A stretch of DNA of 64,000 nt, taken from Tautonia marina. Lineage in GTDB: Bacteria; Planctomycetota; Planctomycetia; Isosphaerales; Isosphaeraceae. The position numbers and the translations under genes were made by a program. This document shows, piece by piece, positions 62,682 to 64,000 of this stretch; positions within the stretch are counted from its first letter, which is position 1, and the number at the start of each line of letters is the position of its first letter. The stretch covers positions 124,001 to 188,000 of the forward strand of contig NZ_WEZF01000009.1 of the NCBI RefSeq assembly GCF_009177065.1, read 5' to 3'. Under the pieces are notes generated by a model, which was not told the origin of the DNA, made no database searches, and saw only the letters and a program-made list of their open reading frames with translations.

Positions 62682-64000
62682 ATGCGCGACCACCTCCGAT
62701 GCAGTGCCTTGCCGATGATCACCGCACTCGTGGCACTGACGGCGGGACCAGGCGCGGCCGACGACTCACCGAGACGGCCGAACGTGCTGATGATTCTCAC
62801 CGACGACCAGGGTTGGGGCGACGTTCGCTGCCACGGTAACCCTGCAATCGACACGCCGACACTCGACGCTTTGGCCGGTCAAGGGGTGCGTTTCGATCGG
62901 TTCTTCGTCAGCCCCGTCTGCGCTCCCACACGAGCAAGCCTGCTGACAGGACGGGATCATCTCCGCACCGGAACCGTCTGGGTCACGCATCGCCTGGAGT
63001 CCATGCGAAGTGAGGAGATCACGCTCGCCGAAGCTCTGCGAGCTGCCGGTTATGCCACCGGATGTTTCGGGAAGTGGCACAACGGTGCTCACTACCCCAT
63101 GCACCCAAACGGCCAGGGGTTCGACGAGTTCCTCGGATTCTGCGGTGGGCACCTGAACAACTATTTCAATCCATTGCTGGAACGCAATGGCCGACCGATC
63201 CAGCCCGAGGGTTATATCAGCGACATCCTCACCGATGCCGCGATCGATTTCCTCAGGCAACACCACGATCAGCCCTTCTTCTGCTACATCCCGTACAACG
63301 TCCCGCATAGCCCCGATCAGGTTCCCGACGCGTTCTTTCAGAAGTATGCCAATCAAGGGCTCGACCCCAAACTTGCCTCCGTCTATGCCATGACCGAGCA
63401 GGTTGACGCGAACATCGCGAGACTTCTGGCCACGCTCGACGCGCTGGAACTGGCTGATGAGACGATCGTGGTGTTCCTCTCCGACAACGGCCCGAACACC
63501 GATCGCTATAACGGCGGGATGCGAGGACGCAAGGGAAGCATCCACGAGGGAGGAACGCGCGTTCCGATGTTTCTCCGCTGGCCAGGAACATTGACCCCTG
63601 GAACAACCGTCTCGCAGATTGCCGCCCACATCGACGTGATGCCGACCATTCTGGACCTCTGCGGGGTCGAACCGCCCGAGGGAGTGGACTTCGATGGAGT
63701 AAGCCTCATTCCGTTACTCGACGGATTCGAGCCCGATTGGCCCGATCGGATGCTCTTTACCAACCAGTGCCGTCCGATTCCCGAGGATGGCTCACCATTG
63801 CCCGGTTCAGTCCGGACCCAGCGATTCCGCTACGTCCGCGAGCGCGATTCCGAGCAGCTCTACGACCTGGTGGCCGATCCCGGTCAGCAGCACAACATCG
63901 CCGCCGAACATCCGGAACAAACGCGGACACTGGCCAACGCTTATGATTCCTGGTTCGCCGAGGTGACCCAGGACTGGAACGGTGTCTTTCCGGTGCCGGT
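62682..64000 (+). CDS. Exported sulfatase, 3' end cut by the window
   Basis: Starts at ATG 62682 (GGAG eight bases before) with a signal peptide (MITALVALTAGPGAADD). The metal site LMILTDDQGWGDVRCHG and the modification site PVCAPTRASLLTGRD are both present. The Cys in CAPTR would become formylglycine. FGKWHNGAHYP and IVVFLSDNGPNTDRYNGG follow with the other active-site residues. About 440 residues are visible and the frame is still open at 64000. It hydrolyses sulfate esters, probably of polysaccharides, in the periplasm. It needs a formylglycine-generating enzyme; the SUMF1-fold protein at 45761 lacks the Cys pair and cannot be it. Confidence 0.95.
   Translation, partial: MRDHLRCSALPMITALVALTAGPGAADDSPRRPNVLMILTDDQGWGDVRCHGNPAIDTPTLDALAGQGVRFDRFFVSPVCAPTRASLLTGRDHLRTGTVWVTHRLESMRSEEITLAEALRAAGYATGCFGKWHNGAHYPMHPNGQGFDEFLGFCGGHLNNYFNPLLERNGRPIQPEGYISDILTDAAIDFLRQHHDQPFFCYIPYNVPHSPDQVPDAFFQKYANQGLDPKLASVYAMTEQVDANIARLLATLDALELADETIVVFLSDNGPNTDRYNGGMRGRKGSIHEGGTRVPMFLRWPGTLTPGTTVSQIAAHIDVMPTILDLCGVEPPEGVDFDGVSLIPLLDGFEPDWPDRMLFTNQCRPIPEDGSPLPGSVRTQRFRYVRERDSEQLYDLVADPGQQHNIAAEHPEQTRTLANAYDSWFAEVTQDWNGVFPVP

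Noticed and set aside
1-64000. tRNA, rRNA, phage and transposase genes
   Set aside because: None was recognised by eye in the intergenic stretches; a covariance-model search could still reveal small RNAs.

Overview
The window is a GC-rich bacterial chromosome segment that most resembles a planctomycete, probably of the Isosphaeraceae type. The support is inferential. It combines tetrahydromethanopterin C1 genes (fae, mtdB-like, a DUF1464-like protein) with a Tat-exported Gfo/Idh/MocA oxidoreductase, a sulfatase with a CAPTR site, a beta-propeller/di-haem cytochrome fusion and NPYxAP small membrane proteins. No rRNA, tRNA, CRISPR array, phage or complete insertion sequence was recognised.

Layout. 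1-7.6 kb: the end of an exported unknown protein; an AT-rich, frameshifted GxxExxY gene boxed by a perfect 35-bp inverted repeat; an amino-acid ABC transporter (ATPase plus substrate-binding/permease fusion); and a BlaI/BlaR1-type repressor-protease pair with a visible promoter-operator. 7.8-18.2 kb: housekeeping and accessory enzymes (TIM-barrel isomerase, VWA protein, BshB1-like deacetylase, carotenoid-desaturase-like oxidoreductase, Rieske protein, double GNAT, propeller-cytochrome with a membrane neighbour). 18.3-24.3 kb: a membrane Zn-protease and a C1-transfer island (ATP-grasp protein divergent from fae-mtdB-DUF1464), then an exported MBL hydrolase. 24.3-30 kb: LpxL-like acyltransferase, an orphan HicB in an AT-rich pocket, a dehydrogenase, TyrRS and a CPBP protease. 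30.6-33.8 kb: a fusion of two amidohydrolases.

34.3-41 kb holds the most distinctive locus. A PilM-PilN fusion is followed by two single-pass proteins, and all three carry methionine/glycine-rich blocks. This looks like the inner-membrane platform of a type IV pilus or type II secretion machine. A large secretin with amino-terminal repeats sits 8 kb further on (48.9-52.9 kb). Between them lie a BtuF-like protein, a pair of M16 peptidases with complementary half-sites, a GNAT, an exported SUMF1-fold protein without the catalytic cysteines, and a DUF1622 membrane protein.

53.1-64 kb: a YdjY-domain protein; an ABC-2 type permease with two paralogous membrane proteins; two tandem NPYxAP membrane proteins; a MocA-like nucleotidyltransferase overlapping an XdhC-family protein; a Tat-exported oxidoreductase; a Maf pyrophosphatase; and a sulfatase cut by the window end.

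Translational coupling through 4-base ATGA overlaps recurs (2849, 7134, 55692, 59383). Several gene ends carry long perfect or near-perfect hairpins without a clear U-tract. Start codons were chosen from Shine-Dalgarno position and signal peptides, so several differ from the longest open frame.
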